DNA from: Akkermansia massiliensis
GTDB taxonomy: Bacteria > Verrucomicrobiota > Verrucomicrobiia > Verrucomicrobiales > Akkermansiaceae
DNA length: 64,000 nt
Assembly: GCF_023516715.1 (NCBI RefSeq)
Contig: NZ_JAMGSI010000001.1
Coordinates: forward strand, 806,001-870,000
Direction of reading: 5' to 3'
Shown one piece after another: positions 48,350 through 56,364 of this stretch. Below the pieces are notes generated by a model. That model was not told where the DNA came from, searched no databases, and saw only the letters and a program-made list of their open reading frames with translations. The translations under genes were made by a program, and so were the position numbers. Position 1 is the stretch's first letter, and every line of letters begins with the position of its first letter.

Positions 48350-49705
48350 TCAAACCACTCCCTGGTCGATCATGGAATCCGCCACCTTCACGAAGCCGGC
48401 AATATTGGCGCCGGTGACGTAGTTGGTGAAGGATTTGTCGGAAGAGTATTCCTGGGCGTGGGCCAGGGCGTTCGCGTGGATGTTGGCCATGATGCTCTTC
48501 AGCTTGTGGTCCACTTCCTCGCGCGTCCAGGAGAGGCGCTGGCTGTTCTGGGACATTTCCAGACCGGACGTGGCCACGCCGCCGGCGTTGGCGGCCTTGG
48601 CCGGGCCGTACAGGATTTTGGCGGCCAGGTAGGTTTCAATGCCTTCCAGGTCCGTGGGCATGTTGGCGCCTTCCGCCACCAGGGTACAGCCGTTCTTGAT
48701 GAGGGTGCGGGCGTCTTCTCCGTTGATTTCGTTCTGCGTGGCGGAGGGGAAGGCGCAGTCGCACGGAACGCTCCAGGGACGCTGGCCTTCAAAGTACTGC
48801 GCCTTCGGGAACTGCTTCACGTATTCCGCAATGCGGCCGCGGCGATTGTTCTTGAGTTCCATGACCCAGGCCAGTTTTTCCGGGGAAATGCCGTCCGGAT
48901 CGTAAATGTAGCCGTTGGAATCGGACATCGTGACGGGCTTTGCGCCCAGTTCATTGAGTTTTTCCACCGTGTACTGGGCCACGTTGCCGGAGCCGGACAC
49001 CAGGCAAACCTTGCCCTGCAAATCGTCGTTGCGGGTGGCGAGCATGTTCTGGGCGAAGTACACGCAGCCGTAGCCGGTGGCTTCCGGACGGATGAGGGAA
49101 CCGCCCCAGTTCAGGCTCTTGCCGGTGAGAACGCCGGTGAATTCATTGCGGATTCTCTTGTACTGGCCGAAGAGGTAGCCGATCTCGCGGCCGCCCACGC
49201 CGATGTCCCCGGCGGGAACGTCCGTATCCGCGCCGATGTGGCGCTGGAGTTCCGTCATGAAGCTCTGGCAGAAGCGCATCACTTCATTATCGCTCTTGCC
49301 CTTGGGGTCGAAGTCGGAGCCTCCCTTGCCGCCGCCCATGGGCAGGGTGGTGAGGGAGTTTTTGAAAACCTGTTCAAAGCCCAGGAACTTCAGAATGCCG
49401 AGGTTCACGCTGGGGTGGAAGCGGAGGCCGCCCTTGTACGGCCCGATGGCGCTGTTGAATTCCACACGGTACCCGCGGTTCACCTGAACCTTCCCCCGGT
49501 CGTCGATCCACGGCACGCGGAACAGGATGGTTCTTTCCGGTTCCACGATCCGTTCCAGAATCGCGTGGGCTTCATACTTGGAATTCGCGGCCAGAACCGG
49601 CTCAATCGTGTTGAGCACTTCCTGAACGGCCTGGATGAATTCTTTTTCGTGGCTGTTCCTGGTTTTCACCAAGTCGAGCACGCGCTGGGAATATGTCTGT
49701 GCCAT
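48350..49705 (-). CDS. gdhA: NADP-type glutamate dehydrogenase
   Basis: Makes glutamate from 2-oxoglutarate and ammonium. 451 residues, typical of hexameric GdhA. NSAIGPYKGGLRFHPSVNLG, then LTTLPMGGGKGGSDFDPKGK with the catalytic Lys, DVPAGDIGVGGREIGYLFGQ and the dinucleotide motif CLVSGSGNVAQY. The Ser/Asn pattern at the end of the cofactor loop fits NADP use. Single-gene unit with its own terminator. Suited to nitrogen assimilation at high ammonium, as in a gut mucus dweller. Confidence 0.95.
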   Translation of the reverse strand: MAQTYSQRVLDLVKTRNSHEKEFIQAVQEVLNTIEPVLAANSKYEAHAILERIVEPERTILFRVPWIDDRGKVQVNRGYRVEFNSAIGPYKGGLRFHPSVNLGILKFLGFEQVFKNSLTTLPMGGGKGGSDFDPKGKSDNEVMRFCQSFMTELQRHIGADTDVPAGDIGVGGREIGYLFGQYKRIRNEFTGVLTGKSLNWGGSLIRPEATGYGCVYFAQNMLATRNDDLQGKVCLVSGSGNVAQYTVEKLNELGAKPVTMSDSNGYIYDPDGISPEKLAWVMELKNNRRGRIAEYVKQFPKAQYFEGQRPWSVPCDCAFPSATQNEINGEDARTLIKNGCTLVAEGANMPTDLEGIETYLAAKILYGPAKAANAGGVATSGLEMSQNSQRLSWTREEVDHKLKSIMANIHANALAHAQEYSSDKSFTNYVTGANIAGFVKVADSMIDQGVV

Positions 49706-50164
49706 CTTCTCTGTTGTTGTATTTGGGTTGACGCTTCATGCGCGGTTTTTCGCACGCGCTTTTCGTTTATCATTCCGCGGCGCGGACTGGCAATCATTTT
49801 TTTCCCCGGAAAGTGTAAAGGGTCAGCAGGAAAATAGAAAATATCTTTTTATGTTGTAATTTGTAAACTGACCCCTATGGACGATGGATATTCGTTCATA
49901 CGGCATATTCCGGGGGGTGGAAACCGGAGGACATACCTGGTAATCCGGCTTCTTTTTCCCCGGAGGCGGATTTTGAATCCGGTGTCAATAAGGAATGAAT
50001 GAAAAAGAAAAAGTTATCAGGAAACGCCGCTGTGCCATAGGCGGAATTCGCCTGTGATGAATGGACGGGACATTTTTTATAAACAGGCGGTTTTCTGCGT
50101 CTTGCGTGATTGTCCGGATTCAAAATCCTTAAACTGGCCTCCATTGTCAGAATAGTCAAAAACC
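49706..50164. other. Intergenic region upstream of gdhA with RAYT-type box
   Basis: 459 bp. It should hold the leftward gdhA promoter and the rightward promoter of the PEP-CTERM gene. At 49820 GGGTCAG and at 49868 CTGACCCC can pair; AACTGACCCCTAT (49867-49878) matches AACCTGACCCCTAT at 52083-52096 next to the transposase. No gene seen. Confidence 0.5.
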
Positions 50165-50890
50165 ATGAAGAAAACATTATTCCTGCTTATTTCCGGAGGG
50201 GCTTTTTCCATCGCCCAGGCGGCTTCCGTTTTTGTGGACGTGTACAGGGATGGCCCAGGCAGAGACGGCATGAACCAGTACACTTCCAATGCTGCGGCTG
50301 TTCTCCCCTTGGCGGACGCTTCCGGAAGCGATACTCCCTACACGCTTAAAATCGTTAAAAGCGCCGGGAATTTCTTTAACACGGAGCTTTCCGCCGTAAC
50401 TTCCGGGGAGGGTGACCCTGCCTATTACGCCTATTACCAGAACAAGGCGGCGATGACGGATCTGGTCAATACCCTCGGTTCTTTTGATTACGGTGCGCTG
50501 TCCTCCTACATGGCTCCCGGCGCCGGAGGCTCCACCACATCCTCCATTCAATTGGGGGGGCTGACGGTGGGAGACACGGTGACATTTTACATGTTCATTT
50601 CCAGTATCGTGGCCGCTCCGGGGGCCACTACCGTGACCGGGGGAACCGGCACCTTTGAATACGCGGCAACGGACGGGACCGGTTTTTCGTCCACGCCTTC
50701 CTTCGCCAACGGCAAGCTGACCCTGGTCAAATGGACAGGGGAGGCGACGGCGGATACTCTTGATTTCCGTATCGGAGGGCAGAAAGCCGGGGTTGCGGCC
50801 ATGGCGTTTTCAGTTGTTCCGGAACCGGCTTCGGCATCCATGGGATTGCTTGGCCTGGCCGCTATGCTGGTGCGCCGGCGCAGGGCATAA
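50165..50890 (+). CDS. PEP-CTERM sorting-domain protein
   Basis: 241 residues. Signal peptide MKKTLFLLISGGAFSIAQA, then an Ala/Gly/Ser/Thr-rich beta protein. The C-terminus has VPEPASASMGLLGLAAMLV and RRRRA, the PEP-CTERM recognition signal processed by an exosortase. Probably anchored or secreted on the cell surface. No catalytic motif. It is followed by a terminator and then a transposase gene. Confidence 0.85.
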   Translation: MKKTLFLLISGGAFSIAQAASVFVDVYRDGPGRDGMNQYTSNAAAVLPLADASGSDTPYTLKIVKSAGNFFNTELSAVTSGEGDPAYYAYYQNKAAMTDLVNTLGSFDYGALSSYMAPGAGGSTTSSIQLGGLTVGDTVTFYMFISSIVAAPGATTVTGGTGTFEYAATDGTGFSSTPSFANGKLTLVKWTGEATADTLDFRIGGQKAGVAAMAFSVVPEPASASMGLLGLAAMLVRRRRA

Positions 50891-50932
50891 CATCGTTCGC
50901 TCCGGCGTTCTTTATCCTGTCACGGGGTGATG

Positions 50933-50970
50933 TCCGGAGGGACGGCATGGTTCCCTCCCTCCGGATTTTT
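50933..50970 (+). terminator. Terminator after the PEP-CTERM gene
   Basis: TCCGGAGGGA and TCCCTCCGGA pair over a loop of about 13 nt, followed by TTTTT. It lies 43 nt after the stop. Confidence 0.88.
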
Positions 50971-51021
50971 CCATGTGACGGGCCGGGAGAAGCTTCTTTT
51001 GGACGCTCCCGCAGGGAAAAA

Positions 51022-52032
51022 TCAGGCGGTCAGGCGTTCGATCCATGCCCGCGTCTTCAAGTCTGTTTCCGCCATCTTCTTGGCCCGGTGGAGCAGGGTG
51101 CCCATGGATTTGGGAATGCCCATGTGCAGGCGGTTGCTGATCCAGGCGTACGGAACCAGCGTGCTTTGCCGGACGGCCAGGGCAATGATGAGCTTGGACG
51201 GATGGCTGTAGGGCGTGACGAGCAAGTCCTCCTCCGAGAGCCCGAACGCCTTCAGGCCGTTTTTCACAATGATCTCCGCCTGGTATTCCCCTATTTCCGA
51301 GGCGCGCATGCCCGTCGTGACGGGCTTTCTGCGCGCCAGCCGGGGAAGTTCGCCCACCAGCCTGGCGCGAAAGGCGCTGGAGCCGTAGCACCAGCCCCGC
51401 TGGACGGTGCCGGGGCCCACATGGCCGGCGGGGAGCAGGGAGCGTTCGTCCATGCGTTCCGCTTCAAAGCGGCCCATCAGGTGGTTGAGGTATTTCTGGC
51501 GGCCGTCGTCCGTGTCGTCGCAGCCAAAGCAGACGAGGCCGCGCTCCGGATGAATCCACTTGGGCCTTTTGGCGGGCGCGTCCAGCCATGCGGGCAGGCT
51601 GGTCCATTTGCAGCCGGAAAGGAACGTGTGGCGGCGTGCCAGGCCGGACCGCGCCGGATTCAGATGGATATAGTCGATGATGGTGGAAAAATAGTGGGCG
51701 TTTTCCGCTTCCACCACCATGGCGTGGTACCTGCCCGCAAACAGGTGGCCCCGCATGCGGTGGCGCGCGTTGAAACGCTGGGTGTAGGCAGTCTGGAGCC
51801 ATTTCATGCCGTCCACCAGGTTCGCGCGCGCGGTCTGGAAGAGAATGTGGTAGTGGTTGGCCATCAGGGCATAGGCGTACACGGTCCAGCCGCTTCTGCG
51901 GGCCGCCTCCTGGAAAGTGCGCAGAAAGGTCTCCCTGTCTTCGTCATCCAGGTAAATGGCGTCTCCGCGGTTGCCCTCGCTCTGCACGTGATAGACCGCT
52001 CCAGGGTATTCTATTCTCAGGGTACGGCTCAT
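51022..52032 (-). CDS. RAYT-type (IS200-like) HUH transposase
   Basis: 336 residues, Y1 transposase family. Opening MSRTLRIEYPGAVYHVQSEG, the HUH metal site ALMANHYHILFQT (about 63-70), and the catalytic Tyr in STIIDYIHLNPARSGL are intact. The length beyond the roughly 150-residue core is typical of REP-associated tyrosine transposases, with a C-terminal DnaA-like HTH region. CCTGACCCCTATT lies 50 nt upstream of its start, and a similar box is at 49867. It is probably active in spreading short palindromes rather than whole elements. Confidence 0.85.
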   Translation of the reverse strand: MSRTLRIEYPGAVYHVQSEGNRGDAIYLDDEDRETFLRTFQEAARRSGWTVYAYALMANHYHILFQTARANLVDGMKWLQTAYTQRFNARHRMRGHLFAGRYHAMVVEAENAHYFSTIIDYIHLNPARSGLARRHTFLSGCKWTSLPAWLDAPAKRPKWIHPERGLVCFGCDDTDDGRQKYLNHLMGRFEAERMDERSLLPAGHVGPGTVQRGWCYGSSAFRARLVGELPRLARRKPVTTGMRASEIGEYQAEIIVKNGLKAFGLSEEDLLVTPYSHPSKLIIALAVRQSTLVPYAWISNRLHMGIPKSMGTLLHRAKKMAETDLKTRAWIERLTA

Positions 52033-52520
52033 GCCGGAAGCATACCGGATGAGGTCAAAAATGCAAGTTTGTTGTTATTTTTAACCTGACCCCTATTGCG
52101 AAAAAAGAGGGTGGAAAAAATGCGTTTTTAAGCGGGTCCGTGTTTCCGGAAAGGGGGAGCCCGCCTCCGGTGAACGCCGGACAGGATGCTGCCGGGAAAG
52201 ACCGGGAAGCCCTTTGCCCGGATGGCAGCGGCGCAGCCATGCCGGCGTTTCCCCGTCTTTTTTCATGAAAGGTTTGCGGAGGAATGAGGCGCCGGAGAAG
52301 GCCGCGGTGTTTTATTCCCTGAATTCCGTCGGGAGCGCCGCATGCCAATGCGGCGACGGAAAAGAAAAAGGGAGCCAGCGGACGAAGAGAAAAGAGAAGG
52401 CTTCCTTTGAATTAACGGAGAGGGTTGCCTTTGTCCGTGTATTTTTTAAGAGCCCCTGGGGCCTGGTGCGCTTCCCGCGGGTCTTCCCGGAACCAGGGCG
52501 CGGCCCGGAAAACGCCTCTC
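52033..52520. other. Intergenic region between RAYT gene and ClC gene
   Basis: 488 bp with no believable gene. It holds the AACCTGACCCCTAT box at 52083-52096, and otherwise GC-rich sequence with short frames. No clear terminator for the leftward ClC gene was found. Confidence 0.45.
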
Positions 52521-54311
52521 CTATTGCAGCTTTTCCCGCCGCATGATTTCGGAGAGAACCAGGTAAAGGTCCGTCTTGTTGACCACTCCCAGCAGCAGAT
52601 CGTTGTTCGGGTTCACCAGCGCCAGGGATTCCGAGCAGTGGGGGCGCGAGAAGATGCCCAGAGCTTCCGGAAGGTGCATGTCCGCGGGAAGCGTGGGCAT
52701 GTCGCTGCGCAGCACGTCCATGGCCAGGACGGCCTGGGCCAGTTCCTTGTTGCGGGCGAAGGCCGCCACATCTTCCGCTACCACGCTGCCCAGGTATTTG
52801 CCCGCCGGGGAGGTGACGAAGATGGGCTGCGCCGGGTTCTTGATGAGCATGGAGGCAATCGTGCCGAATTTATCCAGCGGGTGGACCACGGGCGGGTCCT
52901 TGCGCGCCACGTCCTGGAGCTGCACCTGGGCCAGGGGCTTGTCAAAGGTGCTTCTGGGTCCGAAGGCCAGGGAATCATGGTACATGGACTGGGCCTTGGT
53001 GAGCCTCGCCATGCCGTAGGAGACCAGAACGCCGATGATCAGGGGGAACATCATGTGCCCGGCCATGGTGAATTCCACTACCAGCACCAGGGAGGTGATG
53101 GGGGCGTTGGCCGCCGTGGTGAAGAAGGCGGCCATGCCCACCAGGGAATAGGCGATGGCATGGTCCCCCGGAACTCCGAGCTGGGTGAGCGCCGCGCTGA
53201 ACAGGAAGCCGCAGACGCTCCCGATGGTCAGGCTGGGCGTCAGGGCGCCCCCCACCGTACCCACGCCGAAGACGATGGCGACGGTGAAGATTTTCAGGAA
53301 TAGCAGGATGCCGGCCCTCGTGGCGTCAAATTCATAATGAATGAGGGAGGTGATGATGTTTTTGCCGTTCCCCACGATTTCCGGGTAAAAGATGGCGATG
53401 ACGCCCACCAGCATCCCTGCGGCCATCAGGCGCACGGGAAGCCACTGGCGCTTCCCGTTCAGGTACTGGCGCGATTTTTTGAGGATCAGGAGCCAGAAGC
53501 TGGCGACCAGGGAGGCCAGCGCGCCCAGCAGAACGCACCAGAGCACATGCTGGTTGCCCGTCAGGGACACTTCCTGCTGGAGCTGGTAGATGGGGGCCGG
53601 TTCATGGAACAGGCCCATGGTGAAGTATCCGGCGCAGCTCGCCACCAGCAGGGGGGCGAGAAAGTCAATGGTCAGCGCGCCCAGCACGATTTCACTCACG
53701 AACAGGCCGCCGGCCAGGGGCGTATGGAAGGCGGAGGACATGCCGGAGGCGGCGGCGCAGGCAACCACCAGGCGCAGGCGCGGGGCGGAGAGATGGAAGA
53801 AGCGGCCCAGGGCGGACCCCACCACGGCGGCGGCCTGCACCAGCGGGCCTTCACGGCCGATGGAGGCGCCGGAACCTACGGAGAAAACGGCGGACAGGGA
53901 GCGCAGCAGGCTGGGCTTGGGCGGCACATAGCCGTTGCCCAGCGCCACGGCTTCCATGTATTCCGTGGCCTTGGCCGGGACAAAGCGATGGGTGAAGAGA
54001 AGGGTGAGGCCGGCCAGCAGGCCGCCCGCCGCCGGAACGAAGATGCACCAGGCCCAGTCCTGGCTGGCCATTTCCTGAAAGACCTGGATTTGCTTGTAGC
54101 TGGTGCGTCCCGTCAGGACGTCCTGCACCAGTTCCACCCCCATTTCAAAAACAAGGGCCGTCAGGGCGCCCAGCGCGCCGACGACGACTGCCCAGATGAA
54201 GATGACTTGCTTGTCACCCAGCTTGACCTTTTCACGCAGGCTCAGCGCCATGCGCAGCCATGACCAGGAAATGTGCGTCTTCGCCGCAGGCTGGTTCTTC
54301 TTGTCCGTCAT
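52521..54311 (-). CDS. ClC-family chloride channel/antiporter with CBS domains
   Basis: 596 residues from MTDKKNQPAAKTHISWSW (ATG 54311, overlapping the EIIA stop by 4 nt; the frame extends to 54362). About 10-12 membrane helices. VGSGASIGREGPLVQ carries the GREGP anion motif, and VGGALTPSLTIGSVC the second filter. The C-terminal 150 residues form a pair of CBS domains (VHPLDKFGTIASMLIKNPAQ; PLPADMHLPEALGIF-type). CBS domains bind adenine nucleotides. Not an E. coli clcA-type length; more like regulated bacterial ClCs. Confidence 0.88.
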   Translation of the reverse strand: MTDKKNQPAAKTHISWSWLRMALSLREKVKLGDKQVIFIWAVVVGALGALTALVFEMGVELVQDVLTGRTSYKQIQVFQEMASQDWAWCIFVPAAGGLLAGLTLLFTHRFVPAKATEYMEAVALGNGYVPPKPSLLRSLSAVFSVGSGASIGREGPLVQAAAVVGSALGRFFHLSAPRLRLVVACAAASGMSSAFHTPLAGGLFVSEIVLGALTIDFLAPLLVASCAGYFTMGLFHEPAPIYQLQQEVSLTGNQHVLWCVLLGALASLVASFWLLILKKSRQYLNGKRQWLPVRLMAAGMLVGVIAIFYPEIVGNGKNIITSLIHYEFDATRAGILLFLKIFTVAIVFGVGTVGGALTPSLTIGSVCGFLFSAALTQLGVPGDHAIAYSLVGMAAFFTTAANAPITSLVLVVEFTMAGHMMFPLIIGVLVSYGMARLTKAQSMYHDSLAFGPRSTFDKPLAQVQLQDVARKDPPVVHPLDKFGTIASMLIKNPAQPIFVTSPAGKYLGSVVAEDVAAFARNKELAQAVLAMDVLRSDMPTLPADMHLPEALGIFSRPHCSESLALVNPNNDLLLGVVNKTDLYLVLSEIMRREKLQ

Positions 54312-54751
54312 TGCAGGGCGTGTTGAAGGGACGCCAGCAGGCTGGCTTCGTCTCCCGTCCATTCCCCGTTGGGGCCCAGGGGAGCGTTTTTATGCCACCG
54401 CAGCAGCTTCTGCATGGTGGTCAGGTAGCCGGTCACCATGGCGGTGGGAACGCCCAGCATCACGATGAGGTGGGCATTGCGTGCGTCATCCGGCCAGAGG
54501 ACGCCTTCCGGACTGATGCCTACGGTGACTTGCATGGAGTCCAGCGCGCTGGTGCGCCCGTGGGGGACGGCCAGGCCGTGGTCCAGATAGGTGGTTTGCG
54601 TTTCCTCGCGCAGAAGGACCGCATTCTTGATGTGCCTTAGCTGACGTTCGTCAAGGACTTCCGCCATGGAATCCGTCAAGGTTTCCAGAGCCTGTTCCTG
54701 AGTGGTTGCGGGCTGGAACGTGCGTACGTGAATTTGAAGATTGTCTGCCAC
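54308..54751 (-). CDS. PTS EIIA type-2 (fructose/nitrogen)-like protein
   Basis: Phosphocarrier-like domain. NAVLLREETQTTYLDHGLAV then PHGRTSAL has the active-site His in the 'tgig.GiaiPH.r' context. The frame opens at ATG 54904, but the first codons fall in a terminator-type hairpin (54874-54898), so I place the start at GTG 54751 (VADNLQIHVRTF), giving about 147 residues, the normal domain size. It overlaps the ClC start by 4 nt. EIINtr-like proteins regulate K+ or phosphate systems by binding; direct regulation of the channel is a plausible idea. Confidence 0.7.
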   Translation of the reverse strand: MADNLQIHVRTFQPATTQEQALETLTDSMAEVLDERQLRHIKNAVLLREETQTTYLDHGLAVPHGRTSALDSMQVTVGISPEGVLWPDDARNAHLIVMLGVPTAMVTGYLTTMQKLLRWHKNAPLGPNGEWTGDEASLLASLQHALQ

Positions 54752-54873
54752 CGGGTCTGCTAAAGGCTTTTGGCTTTTAATTCTATGAAGGGAACCATGA
54801 TTATCAAGGAAATTCTGGCCTGCGTACGGGGAAGGAGGCTTTCCCTGTGAATTGGGGCGGACAAAAAGGACCC

Positions 54874-54898
54874 CCGCGCCTTTCCGGCGCGGCTTTTT
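54874..54898. terminator. Terminator-like hairpin upstream of EIIA
   Basis: CCGCGCC and GGCGCGG flank TTTCC, followed on the + strand by CTTTTTTG. No rightward gene ends just before it, so its role is unclear; it may be a remnant, or an attenuator on the minus strand. Confidence 0.55.
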
Positions 54899-54968
54899 TG
54901 ACACAAACGCGGCGGAACGGCCTGTTTTTAGGCTTTCTCTTCCGCGGGAATGAAGCTACCCTGCCGCC

Positions 54969-55508
54969 ATGATGCAGGATTCAGAGGTCATCAAACTCGT
55001 CAAGCCCGTGCCTTCCGACCGCCTGGCGACCCAGGTGCTGGTGATGTGGTACAATACGGTGCGCCCCAAGTGGAAGAAACCGCTGGATCTGGCCATCACC
55101 GCCTTTTTTGTGCTGATGACGCTGTACTCCTTCTCCCTGCGCCCGCTGCCCATATTCGCGTGGCTGTCCCTGGCCGGGGCGCTGATGGCGATCATCCTGT
55201 CCTGGTTCTATGTTCCCTTTCTGGCGAAGGCCGCCCTGGCCGCGAACAAGAAGGTGCCCATGTACCATCAGGAAAAGGATTACGTCTTCCATGAGGATTA
55301 CATGACTTTCTCCAGCAAGGACGTCGAGCCCATGAATATCCCCTACGACCGCTTCACTACCCTGTGCAAGACGCGCCACGCCCTGCTGTTCCTGTTCGGC
55401 AAGAAGCTGGTGCTGTGGTTGCCGCTCAAGCTCATGAGCACGGATCAATTGGAAAGCATCATGCGCCGGTTCCGGAACCACGGCGTGGAAGTCCGGGATA
55501 TTTCCTGA
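54969..55508 (+). CDS. YcxB-like membrane protein
   Basis: 179 residues. Two membrane helices (about 40-60 and 64-84, FFVLMTLYSFSLRPLPIFAW and AGALMAIILSWFYVPFL), then a YcxB-like C-terminal part: YVFHEDYMTFSSKDVEPMNI and LLFLFGKKLVLWLPLKLM. Function unknown in most bacteria. It diverges from the EIIA-ClC pair and is followed after about 100 bp by the Nudix gene. Confidence 0.72.
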   Translation: MMQDSEVIKLVKPVPSDRLATQVLVMWYNTVRPKWKKPLDLAITAFFVLMTLYSFSLRPLPIFAWLSLAGALMAIILSWFYVPFLAKAALAANKKVPMYHQEKDYVFHEDYMTFSSKDVEPMNIPYDRFTTLCKTRHALLFLFGKKLVLWLPLKLMSTDQLESIMRRFRNHGVEVRDIS

Positions 55509-55606
55509 GGCGGAAAGCCGTTCGGGGCCGTTCCGGAAGGGGCTCAAATTTGCCGTTTCCGCGCCTTTTTTGTTGAGCGCGGGGTCAAAACGGGTAGGGT
55601 GTCTCC

Positions 55607-56227
55607 ATGTCACGTTACAATGGAGAACAGGTTCTGGTGGTTCCCCGCGCCACGTTTGAAGAAGCGGGTTATTTCCAGGGACACCGGGAAGGCGGGGATC
55701 ATTATCTGAATGCGTTCATGAAGCCGGGGGTCTCCTCCTTCATGGACCGGGAGGCGGCGGAAAACGACCCCTCCCACAAGCAGATCATCGCCTATGCCAT
55801 TTTCTGCCACCAGGGCCGCATCCTGCATTACACGCGCGGCGGCTCCGGCGGTGAGGCCCGGCTGCATGACAAGGGCTCCATCGGCATCGGCGGCCATATC
55901 AATCCGGTGGACCGCCAGTCCGGCCATGACGATGTTTCCACCTATCTGGCCGGGGTGGAGCGTGAAATCCGCGAGGAACTGGTTATTGACGGGAGCTGCA
56001 CCCAGCGGGTGCTAGGCGTGATCAATGACGATTCCAATGACGTGGGAGCCGTGCATCTGGGCATCGTCCATCTGTTTGAGCTGGATACGGACCGGGTGCG
56101 CGCGAATGAAGCCGCGCTGGCCAATCTCCGTTTCGTGGCCCCGGAGGAACTGTCCGGGGAGATGTTTGAGAAGCTGGAAACCTGGTCCCAGCTTGCGCTG
56201 GAGCTGTTTAAAAACAGGGGAGCCTGA
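55607..56227 (+). CDS. Nudix-family phosphoesterase
   Basis: 206 residues. GSIGIGGHINPVDR, then STYLAGVEREIREELVIDGS contain a Nudix box ending REIREEL with the metal-binding Glu residues. The N-terminal 70 (EQVLVVPRATFEEAGYFQGH) match predicted phosphoesterases of this subgroup. The substrate is unknown; family members hydrolyse nucleoside diphosphate derivatives. Followed by a strong terminator. Confidence 0.85.
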   Translation: MSRYNGEQVLVVPRATFEEAGYFQGHREGGDHYLNAFMKPGVSSFMDREAAENDPSHKQIIAYAIFCHQGRILHYTRGGSGGEARLHDKGSIGIGGHINPVDRQSGHDDVSTYLAGVEREIREELVIDGSCTQRVLGVINDDSNDVGAVHLGIVHLFELDTDRVRANEAALANLRFVAPEELSGEMFEKLETWSQLALELFKNRGA

Positions 56228-56295
56228 AGCCTTGCGCTTCCATGAAGCGCCCGGCGGGCGTAGCAATACGCCTCCTCTTTCGTTTCCTTCCATGG

Positions 56296-56328
56296 GAAGC
56301 CCCCGCGGCATACGCCTGCGGGGGCTTC
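56296..56328. terminator. Terminator shared by the Nudix and SGNH genes
   Basis: GAAGCCCCCGC and GCGGGGGCTTC form an 11-bp stem followed by TTTCG; it lies between the converging Nudix gene and the large leftward hydrolase gene. Confidence 0.88.
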
Positions 56329-56364
56329 TTTCGTCCATCAGGGCCTGAAGAAAACAAAGGGCCG

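Noticed and set aside
48332-49837. 501-codon frame opposite gdhA
   Set aside because: Antisense shadow of a textbook glutamate dehydrogenase gene.
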